A stretch of 64,000 nucleotides of DNA. Source: Atherix ibis (lineage: Eukaryota; Arthropoda; Insecta; Diptera; Athericidae). The stretch spans positions 59,740,220 through 59,804,219 of the forward strand of contig OY282609.1 in NCBI GenBank assembly GCA_958298945.1, written 5' to 3'. Positions 21,625 to 32,639 of this stretch are shown here, one piece after another (within the stretch, counting starts at the first letter, position 1; each line of letters starts with the position of its first letter). The position numbers and the translations under genes are program-made. Under the pieces are notes generated by a model. That model saw nothing but the letters and a program-made list of their open reading frames with translations. It searched no databases and was not told the origin of the DNA.

Positions 21625-23339
21625 TCAATAAAGTTTTTAATTTTTTTTAGTTTATTACAAAAGTATCCAGTTCAAAAAAAACTTCAATTGAAATTCCTTA
21701 TTTTATTGAAAAGCCAATTAAAAGTAGAGTTAAACATGAAATAAACTCGGAAATATTGAATTTTTCATTATACTTTTCCCGTTCATCTAAAAAAATCCTA
21801 AAAGCTATAGAATATTCATACCCGATAATTGCATAATTTCATATTAGAAGGTAATTTATGAGTAGTTAGTTGCCCGTCAAATACACGAAATAACTTTCTA
21901 AATACCTATTGGCGACAAAAGGTAAAAACTATGCCACCTCAAAGCTATGTAAATACACAGCCCCGAACATGTAAAATCATTCAGTAATTTATAATATTTA
22001 TTTTAATTGCCTAATAGTTAGTTATTGCCAGAAGGAATTAATTTGTTTTTTTTTATTGAGTTTGAATACCGAAACTCCATCATACCATATATGAACTTAA
22101 TTAAACATAGAAAAATTAACTCATATTTTTAATTATTCTAAGTATGGTAATTCGTAAATTATGTACTTAATTAACATTCAAAGATAATTTTCTGCTGTGC
22201 GTTTAGAGAGATACTTTAAATAAAATCAACTTTAAAGCTCATCAATAATAGATTATGTGATCTTAATACCATAAACGAATGAATTATAATAATTTTAAAT
22301 ATTTATCTAAGATATAAATTTACTATTACACAATCATATGATTAGGAATGTACACGATTTGGTAATTAGAATAGGAAAATTGAAATGCATTCATATAAAT
22401 GCGCTCAGCTAAAGACCATCCATTCCGCATGTGATGCAATTGATAGGTTTTGCACGACAAAATCATTTTATAGATTACTATGTGTAAATGTAACGAATAT
22501 TTCAACTAAGTAATAAGAAATCAAACTTTTGCATAAGCTGATATCTTTCGTTTATCAGCGAAACGAGTATTGATACTCAAAATACGAGTACCGATATTGA
22601 ATAAAAACCTTTCCTACTAATCATAAATATTTTAAAGCTGATAAACCATAAATTAAATTTAACGAAAGTATTCACTGAACTTTTTGAAATCATAATAAAC
22701 TCCTCCATTGAAAGGGAAGTACTAATATACTTCAATATAGTAGAAGAATATATTGAAAAATCATCATAAATCAGTACAAACAATTTTTTATCCTAAAACC
22801 ATACAAAACAACTTTCATTTAAAAGTACTTTTCCTACACTATACGTGCTAAGATATTTAACGCATTGTACAATCTTGAATAGAACAAAATCGAAATTTCT
22901 GTTGTTCCATTTAAAAACATTTTATGAATAGTATAAGAAGTTAGTGAATAATGATTTTTAAATTTTACGAAAAGTTTTTTTAATCTCTGGAAGAGAAAAG
23001 AAAAATTTCATAAAGAAAGTTTTCCGAAAAAGTATAAATTATTTTCAGGTGCAAGGCGAGCTGTTAGGTTACTCTAATCTTCATAATAAAACGATTCACA
23101 CATAAATATTTTTCGATAATTTTTTTAACATTTATGAATTAATATATGTACCTGAGGGCCAAAATTTTGACCTCGAGAAAAAAAATAAAAAAGAAAAGTT
23201 TTTTTTTTACCACCATACGCTTACTATTGTTTTATAATAAAATTATCCTTATGGTAAAGAGCGTGGTTTTCCCTTTTGTCATTAATTTTAATTCTGCATG
23301 AACTGTGTATCAAAATTTATGGAAAAATCGTTCTACTAA
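21625..23339. other. AT-rich intergenic DNA, no gene seen
   Basis: No recognisable gene or element. Long poly-A/poly-T runs and only short chance frames are present. Confidence 0.55.
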
Positions 23340-23668
23340 GCTAACAATTTACAAGGTAGTGAAGTAATTAGAAGAGACTAGAAGTGTTGGACCCGAGAAT
23401 ATTGCTGCTCTCGGAATTGTCGATTCGTTGGTATTTGCAGATTTTAAGATTTCCTTATAATTCCATTTCGCTCATCTTGCATTAAGACTTACACCAAAAT
23501 CCGTATAAAATTTAGATATCACAAGAACTCACCATGGACACCGAAGAATTGACGCTCATAGACCATGGACACCGAAGAACTTACGTAGATTGGGTGTTAG
23601 AGCAGTAGGAACTTGATGCTGATTTTTCAAAGAAAATCTCTCATTAGGCACATTTCCATTACTCTTTG
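23340..23668 (+). mobile_element. Tc1/mariner relic interrupted by a mariner
   Basis: Plus-strand fragments in shifting frames read PENIAAL (about 23392), KIRIKFRYHKNS (about 23500) and YVDWVLEQ, then ELDADFSKKI and AHFHY (about 23584-23662). This is the order leading to the first catalytic residue in the long-spacing Tc1/mariner family seen at 4057. A 31-bp tandem duplication (23531-23561 with 23562-23592) lies inside. The similarity seems to continue past the mariner insertion, at 24965-25020 (CYIWSRA-like). It is a dead and very old element. Confidence 0.6.
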
Positions 23669-23670
23669 TA

Positions 23671-24962
23671 CGAGGGTCATTCAACAAGTACTTAGCCTCG
23701 CCGCCCGATGAAATTGCTGTCACAAAAAAAATTTATCATCGTGTAGTACAATTTTTTAGTAGCCTACTGTCAAAGTTTCAATCGATTCCCTTTATTAGTT
23801 TTGTTTTGAGAGCCTTTGAAAGCGAGCGTGTCGGTCGGTTGCACAAAAATGGAAAAAGAACAATATCGTTCGATGATTAGATTCTTGTTTTTGGAAGGGA
23901 AAACGCGCAGCCAAATCAAAGATCGCTTGGATGCTGTGTATGGTGACTCTTCTCCTTCGATGGCGACCGTCAAGAATTGGTTCAACGAGTTTGTTCGTGG
24001 CCGCACGTCGGTTTTTGATGAGCCACGCCCAGGTGCCCCGAAAACGGCTGCTACGGAGGAAAACGTTAAAAAAGTCCACGATCTCGTGTTGGCAGACCGT
24101 CGATTGAAGGTTCACGAGATAGCTGAGACTGTGGGCATCGCAGTAGGAACGGTGCATCATATTCTACACGAAGAACTGGGCATGAGAAAGCTGTCGGCGC
24201 GATGGGTGCCGCGTTTGCTCACATCGGAAAAAAAGCGCAACCGTGAGACCACATCGGCGACGTGTTTGGCGCTGTTTCAGCCCAATCCAGCGGAGTTTTT
24301 GCGTCGTTTCGTGACCGTCGACGAAACATGGATTCACTGGTACACACCAGAGACCAAGGAACAGTCGAAACAGTGTACTTCACCCGGCGAACTTGCTCCG
24401 AAGAAGGCGAAGACTGTTCGATCGGCCGGAAAGGTGATGGCCACCGTTTTCTGGGATTCACAAGGTGTGATCCACATCGATTACCTCGAGAAGGGTAAAA
24501 CAATCACGGGGTGCTACTATGCTGACTTATTGGGCCGATTTGACGTCGAATTGAAAAAAAAGCGGCCCCGCTTTGCGAAGAAAAAAGTGCTGTTCCACCA
24601 CGACAACGCGCCGGCTCACACCTCCGCCGTCGCCATGGCCAAATTGGTCGAATTGCGCTATGAATTGCTGCCCCATCCACCGTACTCTCCAGATTTGGTC
24701 CCCTGTGACTACTTTTTGTTTCCAAACCTGAAAAAATCACTCGCCAGGAATAGATTTGGGTCGAATGAGGAGGTCATCATCGCCACGGAGGCCTATTTTG
24801 CTTCCCTCGAGAAAATGTATTTTTTGGACGGGTTAAAAAAGTTAGAGCATCGCTGGGCCAAGTGTATCGAGCTTGAAGGAGATTATGTGGAAAAATAAAT
24901 TGCCACCTTTCCAAAATTTTCGTTTTTCTTTTGTAGGCTAAGTACTTGTTGAATGACCCTCG
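23671..24962 (+). mobile_element. Mariner, complete, with TA target duplication
   Basis: A 1292-bp element with terminal inverted repeats of about 28 bp, starting CGAGGGTCATTCAACAAGTA at the left and ending with its complement at the right. It is flanked by TA at 23669-23670 and 24963-24964. The single transposase frame is uninterrupted. The related copy at 27244-28461 is in the opposite orientation about 2.3 kb away. Confidence 0.95.
23849..24898 (+). CDS. Mariner transposase (DD34D), open frame, 349 aa
   Basis: Cut-and-paste transposase of the mariner family, expected to act in the nucleus as a dimer on its own inverted repeats. I start at MEKEQYR, in line with mariner proteins; the frame extends 11 codons further upstream from 23816. 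Residues 1-110 form the two helix-turn-helix units. WVPRLL (119-124) stands for the WVPHEL signature. The catalytic residues are D158 (TVDETW), D252 (HHDNAPAH) and D287 (VPCDYF), with 34 residues between the last two. YSPDLVP (279-285) is close to the family YSPDLAP. Residue 176 is Cys, where most relatives have Trp after KQ; this may impair activity. Length is normal. Whether it is active cannot be told from sequence. Confidence 0.95.
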   Translation: MEKEQYRSMIRFLFLEGKTRSQIKDRLDAVYGDSSPSMATVKNWFNEFVRGRTSVFDEPRPGAPKTAATEENVKKVHDLVLADRRLKVHEIAETVGIAVGTVHHILHEELGMRKLSARWVPRLLTSEKKRNRETTSATCLALFQPNPAEFLRRFVTVDETWIHWYTPETKEQSKQCTSPGELAPKKAKTVRSAGKVMATVFWDSQGVIHIDYLEKGKTITGCYYADLLGRFDVELKKKRPRFAKKKVLFHHDNAPAHTSAVAMAKLVELRYELLPHPPYSPDLVPCDYFLFPNLKKSLARNRFGSNEEVIIATEAYFASLEKMYFLDGLKKLEHRWAKCIELEGDYVEK

Positions 24963-25089
24963 TATTGTTATATATAATCCCGAGCACTTTATGTTCTTCA
25001 ATGGTTATTAGCTGTTGCTGTAGAATGCACTGGACTAGAGTTGTTTAATCCTGAAAGCAACATTTCTTTTCAAGCATATCTACGTAGTG

Positions 25090-25640
25090 CTCCTTTTTAA
25101 TCAATTCTACTGATGAAGTCAATGCACTCTTACAACCAGTTATCAGCAGTTGTTACCAGTTAAAGCAACCGCCGAAGAAACGAGCGGTAATTAGTTTAAA
25201 TAAAAATTTTATAACAATATGTTAATGGGGAAAATTTCTGCATATTGGGCGAGAAAAATCCTCATGTGGTTCACGAAACCATTACATGCACAAGCGGCCT
25301 CATTGGGGTTTACTTTTTTTTTAAAACGATGAAGGTCATAGCCAATCAACAAATAATTTATTAGAATTATTCCTACAAAGCCCACACTGGTGTTTGGGAT
25401 CGTTGTCATACTGGATTCTGAATTTTTACTGAAAAATTAAGGATCCTGATGGTAACATTTCCTTTCAAGAATATCCCTGTAGTGCTCCTTTTTAATATTT
25501 CACTCAATTCTACAAATACCCATATTAAAAGTCTTATCTCCGGTGAAATAACCCCATATCATAACGCAACCTTCACCGAAGGGCTCACAGAATGTATCAA
25601 GCCCAAGTACAATATTTTTCTTCTACTGATCTGCGAATGA
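25090..25640 (-). mobile_element. Tc1-like transposase relic
   Basis: The minus strand carries SPEIRLLIWV and a KEHYRDILERNVTIR segment (compare the Tc1-type KYxDILRxNL), followed by a DNDPKHTS-like block (TTIPNTS in one frame, about 25400) and NYLLIGYDLHRF. DNDPKH holds the second catalytic aspartate in Tc1-type transposases. The frames are broken and the ends are not found. A 73-codon minus-strand frame at 25778-25999 just outside contains SGRPSTDRRLTLKLKSSRRK, which could be part of the DNA-binding region; I am not sure of that. Confidence 0.55.
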
Positions 25641-27241
25641 AAATTTTGCTCCTTTTGGCAACAACCTCAAATTTTTATTTATCGCTTCATCGGAAGCTTT
25701 TTTGTCTACAAGGCGGCTCTTATTTTTATTTATACCCTGCAACAGTGGTTTCTTAACAACTATTCGGCAGCTTTACATTAGTGGAAGTGTTCTTTCCACT
25801 CTTCGTAGCAGTGGTGGATGGCTTTATTTAGAATCGACTTCAGCTTATCAGTTACACTCTGATGGATTTTATCGATAACCAGAAAATCACATGGTCCGAC
25901 CCTTTTGGATTTCCGGCGACTACTCTTCAACTTCAATGTTAATCGACGGTCTGTTGAAGGTCTCCCTGAGAGAAGTTCGACTTCCAGTTCTTCTTTCAAT
26001 TAGGGATTTTTTTTAAAATTTTACCTGAAACCAATGGAAAAGAGCATTTGCGTAGTAATTTTTTTAGAAATATTTGCTATGTAATTATGACACTATGCAG
26101 TTGTTATTATTTGTCTAGATAAACAAAGAATATAAACTGTATTAGGAGTAATGTATGGATGCGCAGACAAATACTTATGAGCCGTAATGCCCATATTGCA
26201 TTCTATCTTTAGATGCTTTTATCAGATTAATCTCAGAGAAGGTCCAATAAATAATAATACAAATAGAAACAACAACTATTTTCGTAATTCGAAAAAAAAC
26301 CTTGAAGTTAAAAATATTATTAAACATTTAAATTTGAAAAAAAAATACTCAAAGATTTTTATAAGAAAAAACCATCTTAAAATGATTTGCATTCATCTTT
26401 TGTTAGTAAATTTAAATTAAAAAATATTGCAAATAATTTCTCAAAATTCCACAACAACAAAATTACTACTAGAAGCACGTACTAAATTATAAAAAAAAGA
26501 ATTATTACAAGTCAATACTTATGTACGTGCAAATTGCAATTATAGAAGATATTTTTTTTAAGGAAGAACCTTTTAAAATATAAATTTTTTCCTTAATATC
26601 GAAAAATAGCTTAAAAAATACCTCTCAGCAAGTTTATGTTATGCATTCAAAAAATCAAATTAAGATTTTAGATGTTTTTAAAGTGTTTATGTTTATATCA
26701 AAAAGTAGTCACGAAATCGAAATTTTTCATTTTCTTTCATAAAAGCTAGAAAATATTATTATTTCCTTAAAGTTTTTTTTTTTTTTTTTTTGAAAATTCG
26801 TGAAGAAAGCTTCTTTTGCCATGAAAGGGGAATGAATTTGTTCTTTACTTATTGTAGCTAGTAATGATATTATTAAGTTAATAAAGGTGAGCTATTAATA
26901 TAAATAATACGTTTTCTAGACAAATTTATATTTCAAGGTAAATTGTTACCAAATTTTCTTATTAACAAGTATGAGAATAACATAATTTTTTTTTTGTTTA
27001 TTCATACAAATTTAGGATCTTAAATGTGTGAACTTTTTGTATATCAAATTCACAAATTATACTTACTTTTGTTATCTTTTTCAGAATATTTTTCACATAA
27101 ATTCGATACTTTAGATTAATTTTAAAAAAAAGTTTTTTAAGATAAACTATCTATTAGTCTTAAACAAGATTTTTTCTTTAAAAATTCGCAAAGTTTTCGT
27201 TAAATGAAAAAAAAATTGTAAAAATCTGTACCAAGTACATA
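25641..27241. other. AT-rich intergenic DNA between inverted mariners
   Basis: Apart from the possible Tc1 N-terminal scrap near 25778-25999, I see nothing. Poly-T runs (26770-26792) and low-complexity AT sequence dominate. Confidence 0.55.
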
Positions 27242-27243
27242 TA

Positions 27244-28461
27244 CGAGGGTCATTCAACAAGTACTTAGCCTACAAAAGAAAAACGAAAATTTTGGGAAGG
27301 TGGCAATTTATTTTTCCACATAATCTCCTTCAGCGATGCTTTTACTTTTTAACCCGTCCAAAAAATACATTTTCTCGAGGGAAGCAAAAAAGGCCTCCGT
27401 GGTGACGATGACCTCCTCATTCGACCCAAATCTATTCGCGGCGAGTGATTTTTTGAGGTTTGGAAACAAAAAGTAGTCACAGGGGGCCAAATCTGGAGAG
27501 TACGGTGGATGGGGCAGCAATTCGTAGCGCAATTCGACCAATTTGGCCATGGCGGCGGCGGAGGTGTGAGCCGGCGCGTTGTCGTGGTGGAACAGCACTT
27601 TTTTCTTCGCAAAGCGGGGCCGTTTTTTCTTCAATTCGACGTCAAATCGGCCCAATAAGTCAGCATAGTAGCACCCCGTGATTGTTTTACCCTTCTCGAG
27701 GTAATCGATGTGGATCACACCTTGTGAATCCCAGAAAACGGTGGCCATCACCTTTCCGGCCGATCGAACAGTCTTCGCCTTCTTCGCAGCACGTTCGCCG
27801 GGTGAAGTCTACTGTTTCGACTGTTCATTGGTCTCTGGTGTGTACCAGTGAATCCATGTTTCGTCGACGGTCACGAAACGATGCAAGAACTCCGCTGGAT
27901 TGGGCTGAAACAGCGCCAAACACGTCGCCGATGTGGTCTCACGGTTGCGCTTTTTTTCCGATGTGAGCAAACGCGGCACCCATCGCGCCGACAGCTTTCT
28001 CATGCCCAGTTCATCGTGTAGAATATGATGTACCGTTCCTACTGCGATGCCCACAGTCTCAGCTATCTCGTGAACCTTCAATCGACGGTCTGCCAACACG
28101 AGATCGTGGACTTTTTTAACGTTTTCCTTCGTAGCAGCCGTTTTCGGGGCACCTGGGCGTGGCTCATCAAAAACCGACGTGCGGCCACGAACAAACCCGT
28201 TGAACCAATTCTTGACGGTCGCCATTGAAGGAGAAGAGTCACCATACACAGCATCCAAGCGATCTTTGATTTCGCTGCGCGTTTTCCCTTCCAAAAACAA
28301 GAATCTAATCACCCAACGATATTGTTCTTTTTCCATTTTTGTGCAACCGACCGACACGCTCGCTTTCAAAGGCTCTCAAAACAAAACTAATGAAGGTAAA
28401 TTTCTTTTGTGACAGCAGTTCTATCGGGCGGTGAGGCTAAGTACTTGTTGAATGACCCTCG
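27244..28461 (-). pseudogene. Mariner copy, opposite orientation, stop codon and deletions
   Basis: Same family as 23671-24962, with both inverted repeats (CGAGGGTCATTCAACAAGTA) and flanking TA (27242-27243, 28462-28463). The transposase reads from 28336 (MEKEQYRW) leftward, but stops at a TAG after NEQSKQ near 27808, at the same codon that is TGT in the other copy; the ancestral codon was probably TGG. The frame then stays open through HHDNAPAH, PPYSPDLAPCDYF and to 27308, where an in-frame loss of about 21 bases removes the KLEHRWAKC-type stretch before GDYVEK. The 5' untranslated region is also about 50 bases shorter. Total length is 1218 bp. Confidence 0.93.
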
Positions 28462-28469
28462 TATACATA

Positions 28470-29406
28470 CAGGCTGTTCTAAAAGTACGTTCACAATTTT
28501 TATTTAATTCTATTTTGGTTAACTGTGATTCTGTCAGTTGATATTTAACAATCATAGAGAATAGATACGGCAAACTTACAATATGTTTATCGTATAGTAA
28601 ATAATTCTGAAGAACATGGTACTGTATTTACTAGACCGAAGCGCTCTTAGCAGCGGCCGCTCAATCTCTCTGCCTGTAACTGAACGTCCAAGAACTTCCA
28701 TTAGGCATCCTGCACAAGAATTATATGTTTCCCAAATTGTTATGTGGAATATTTTGCTTAAAGATTTGCATTTATAACCGTACAAAATTAAGATGATACA
28801 AGAACCACCAGTAATAGAGCGAAAACTTTGAAGCGCATTTTATCTTAAGAAGCGTTGTTAGTAAATAAACTAGCCGCTTCTGGGAACATGAAAATCCAGA
28901 GACAATTTACCGACGATCTTCAGACCGTTGTAGACTGACTGTGTGGTGTGGCGTTTAGGTTGGAGGTGACATTGTTCCGTATTACCTTGAGAACGCCGTT
29001 GGCAATGCTGTTACGGTGGCTTATGAGTGATAAAGGAAGATGCTACAGAACTTTTTGGACTGCTCAACCAGGACGTCACGTGATTACAACAACACACTGT
29101 ATGCGCTGCAATGTAAATTTAGCAATCGATGTTACCTGGCCTAATATCCATAGTTTTAACCTCTCCCTACTTATTCCTGTAAAAATAATTTAAGAAAAAA
29201 TCCACATTAATTGATCGCAACAAAAAAAGTGTACACAACAAAATCAATGAAATTGCTCCGCAAATCGAAAATATCATTAAAAGAGTAGATATTTGCCATT
29301 TAGCCAATATTATTTTCTATAAATAATCCCCTAGTCTAATCCTCTAGATTGCGATATAAAACAGTGAACCAAATTACTGTTTTATATTTCTTTTTAGAAC
29401 ACCCTG
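28470..29406 (+). mobile_element. Tc1/mariner relic, long-spacing type
   Basis: The ends are imperfect inverted repeats (CAGGCTGTTCTAAAAGT at the left, CTTTTTAGAACACCCTG at the right), with TA at 28468-28469 before the left end. The plus strand retains scattered pieces: TERPRTSIRHPAQELYVSQI (about 28684-28742), LLKDLHLYPYKIKMIQE (about 28757-28802), and TVWCGV-type then PYYLENAVGNAVTVAYE (about 28940-29025). This matches the element at 4057. The catalytic core after that is lost. The left end lies only 8 bp from the end of the mariner at 28461. Confidence 0.7.
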
Positions 29407-29410
29407 TTTA

Positions 29411-30585
29411 ATCAATTATATCAAAAATGTCGCCTTAGACTAACATTTAAGGTGGATTAGATATTATTGATTTTATCCTCTTCTTCATCTATAGTTAAAT
29501 GAGGATATTAAAATAGACCATAAAGTAAAGAAACTCAAAATAAAACCTGAAATGAAGATCGAAAAAAATTCAAAAAGAAAAGGTGAACGTGAACGTAGTA
29601 CGAAATTGACAACAAATAAATAAACAAAAAAAATTTCTTATTAGGACAGTAAAAAAATTAATTATTCTAAAAAAATGTTAATTAATGAACCAAATTTTTT
29701 GTTTGTTAGTTCTTTTAATAGCTTTTCTAATGGTATTCAATGCAATTTTCCAATACAGACATAATACCCACTATAACAACCTATTATTATTATTATTCCA
29801 TCGTCCCTGCATATTATAAATGTCAGTTTTCGACGTTAAATATATAATTTTGGATTGTATTAAATAATTTCATCTGAAAAATTCACCTAAAAGCAATGTC
29901 ATCATAAAAAATTGCATCATTGACTTAAGACTACAATAAAATCAAAAGACTACGAATTTGACGGACAGAAAATATTGAATCCATTGAATCCAGTAGGTGT
30001 TTCGATCGGTTTATTATTATAGTTACTATTAGTTAGTTTTTTATGTGCACACAATTTTTAATGCAATAATCGAAAGTGAAGTCAATACTTTGACTGCCTT
30101 ACAATATTGAAGATTAATTACTTCTTTGCACCCGTAGCAGCAAAACAAATGAATCTATTTGCTTTTGACATAATCTATGGCAATGAAATTATTTTCTCTA
30201 TTTTTTACAGAATTATTTGATGAATATTCCATGCATAAACCTACCTCGTAGGTGGGTAGATATCATCTTTAAACTATTATTATTTAATCAAAAATATGTC
30301 CTCTTCGAATTTTATTACGGATTTTATTTTTTAAAGCTTTGTTAGGGCGTATACATTGTTGTCGATAAAAAAGAATTTTGTGAAAATAATATTTAAGCTC
30401 ATAGTAAGTATACCATATAATAATTTCTTGCACTATCATAGTATATCTCGTATGTTCCAGATGTGGCACTAAAGTAATGAGACTGGCATTACTGAAGGCG
30501 ATTAGGCAACACTGCGGACTTCCTTATAGCTTGTACGTTAGTCCCTTCAGAGTGTGCAGTACAAGTTTCAACCTCATCCGGTAAC
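29411..30585. other. AT-rich intergenic DNA, no gene seen
   Basis: No element or gene recognised; the stretch includes ATT-rich runs near 29790-29803. Confidence 0.55.
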
Positions 30586-30587
30586 TA

Positions 30588-31868
30588 CCAGGTGTATAAG
30601 CTTAAATCCGCTGTTTTTTAATTACCACATGTTTTTTCTTAGAAAGCAAAACAAATTTATTCAAAGTACTTACCCTCGTTCGCTAGCTACACATTTTTCC
30701 CATCTCTCGGGCAATTTGTGGATACCACGCCAAAATTATTCCTTCTCTTTCGAGGCAAACCACTCATTAAGCCATTTTCGGACATATTCGTAAGAATCGA
30801 AGTGCTGCTCAGCGAGCGCCTAGCGCATCGACAAAAACAGGTGGTAGTCGGAAGGGGCCAGGTCTGGTGAATAAGCAGGGTGGGGTAGCACCTCCCAGTT
30901 GAGTGTCTCCAATTAGTTTCGGACCATTTTTGACGTGTGCGATGGTGCGTTGTCATGGAGGAAAATCAGCTTGTCATGTCTTTGTATATAATCCGTCCTT
31001 TTTTCACACAGAGCACGGTGCAATTTGATCAGTTGTTGGTGGTAGCGGTGGGCATTGACAGTTTCACCAGGTTTCAACAGCTCATAGTAGACGATACCCT
31101 GCTGATACCATCAAACTCACAGCATCGTCTTCCGTCCGAAGCGCTTTGGTCTTAAGGAAGATGTTGATGGTTGGCCGGGATCAACCCACGATTTCTTGCA
31201 TTTAGGATTCTCGAAATATATCCACTTTTCATCGCCTGTCACAATCCGATGCAGGAACGACTTTCTTTTTTGTCTGGCGAGCAAGATTTCGCATGTGTTT
31301 TGGCGTCGCTCCATCTGCCTATCGTTCAATTCATGCGGCACCCATTTTCCGATCTTTTCAATCTTCCCCATGGTACGCAGACACATGGAAATGGCTGATT
31401 GAGTAACACCCAATTGCTCCGAGAGCATTTATTGCGATTGGGTATCGTCTTCGTCCAAAAGAGCCTGCAATTGATGGTCCTCAACCTTCCTAGGTCGATT
31501 TTCACGCTTCTTGTCCCACAAGTTAAAATTGCTGTCTTTGAACCGACGAAACCAATCTCAGCACATTGTTTCCGATAAATCACTGTCACCATAGGCCTCC
31601 ATAAACATTCGATGCGATTCGGCATCCGATTTCTTCAAATTGAAACAGAAAAGCAGAGCTTCCCGCATATGCTCTTTTTCTGGCACAAAACTAGACAGAT
31701 TACCAAAGGAAAAATGTATGTTGTTGTACGAAATTGCTGACAATGTGCACTGACTAATGTTGACAGATGTCAAACTCATAAAAAAAAGTATGACGTGCCC
31801 ATGATAGCCTAATACGCTCACTCACGCCATCTATGATCAAAACAGTGGAATTAAGCGTATACACCTGG
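30588..31868 (-). pseudogene. Mauritiana-type mariner, both ends present, dead
   Basis: The terminal repeats are CCAGGTGTATAAGCTTAAAT at the left and TTATACACCTGG at the right; TA precedes the left end (30586-30587), while the right target is AA. The minus-strand transposase is in four overlapping pieces: SSFVPEKEHMREALLFCFNL (31700 down), KKSDAESHRMFMEAYGDSDL, KWVPHELNDRQMERRQNTCE with HRIVTGDEKWIYFENP (31350-31200), and a catalytic C-terminal block with a broken YSPD region near 30860. At least three frameshifts or small deletions separate them. It is the same family as 20402 and 55625. Confidence 0.9.
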
Positions 31869-32039
31869 AACACGATATAATAGAGTTTGACTTATGAAAA
31901 CTTTTAACGAAGGTATGGAGAAGATTCCTTATCAAGAGTACACGTTTTCGGTCGTGAAGCCTACAACGTCGAAAACTAAAAAGCGGAAGGCCTACAACGT
32001 CAAAAACGATGAAAATTCGGTATAATTAACAGCTCATTA

Positions 32040-32400
32040 GAGCAACAACGCGTGTTCAGAACCCACTCTACACGTATATGTGTATGGGTTTAAGAAGCTC
32101 GGAAATTTTATACATTTGGTTACCCTGCCATGACAAAGCCTACTGTCACGGAGTCATCTCATTCAACTAGTTAATGTCTGAAAAAGGGATTTTTGTGGTT
32201 TCCCAAGCCTCCTATTTACCCGATTTCAGTTCGTGTGACGTTTTTTGTTCCCCAAAATCAAAAATTACTGGAAAGAACGTCGCCTTAATACTGTCGATAT
32301 TATCCAAATGAATGTGACCAAGAAGTTGAAGACGATTCCAGTTAAAGCCTTTCAGCACTTCTACGATGAGGGGAAGCAACACCTCCGCCTATGTATGGTA
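32040..32400 (+). mobile_element. Mariner-like relic, C-terminal part
   Basis: Plus-strand pieces in shifted frames are PQASYLPDFSSCDVF (about 32205-32250; compare PPYSPDLAPCDFF with the third Asp), PKSKITGKN, and KKLKTIPVKAFQHFYDEGKQ (about 32320-32380; compare ELKTIPxxAFQxxxxxWKxR). The ends are not identified. Confidence 0.6.
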
Positions 32401-32567
32401 TAGAACAACTTTAAAGAAGATAACATTATTGTGCGATAACAAATTAAAATTATTGCAAAAAAATACAGTCTTTTCGGAAAGTAGTTAGAATAAATTAATT
32501 GATTAATTGTAATTTATTTTCGAGATTATATACTAAAGCGTGATTTATTGGTATAGCATATATTTGA

Positions 32568-32620
32568 TAGCGATTATTTCTAAGATGTTAAATGTTTTAA
32601 CATCTTAGAAATAATCGCTA
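32568..32620. repeat. Perfect 25-bp inverted repeat with 3-nt loop
   Basis: The left arm (32568-32592) begins TAGCGATTATTTC, and the right arm (32596-32620) is its exact complement, ending GAAATAATCGCTA. The loop is TGT. All 25 pairs match and pairing stops sharply at both ends. It lies between two transposon relics. Confidence 0.95.
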
Positions 32621-32639
32621 CCAGCTTTGGTAAATTTAG

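Noticed and set aside
22577..22783. 68-codon minus-strand Ser/Ile-rich frame
   Set aside because: Low-complexity composition typical of AT-rich DNA; no motif.
24219..24740. Several Arg/Ser-rich frames opposite the mariner transposase
   Set aside because: They are shadows of the real transposase reading frame and reappear opposite the second copy.
25778..25999. 73-codon Lys/Arg-rich minus-strand frame as a gene
   Set aside because: SGRPSTDRRL hints at a transposase DNA-binding region next to the Tc1 relic, but I could not match the rest, so I mention it only with that relic.
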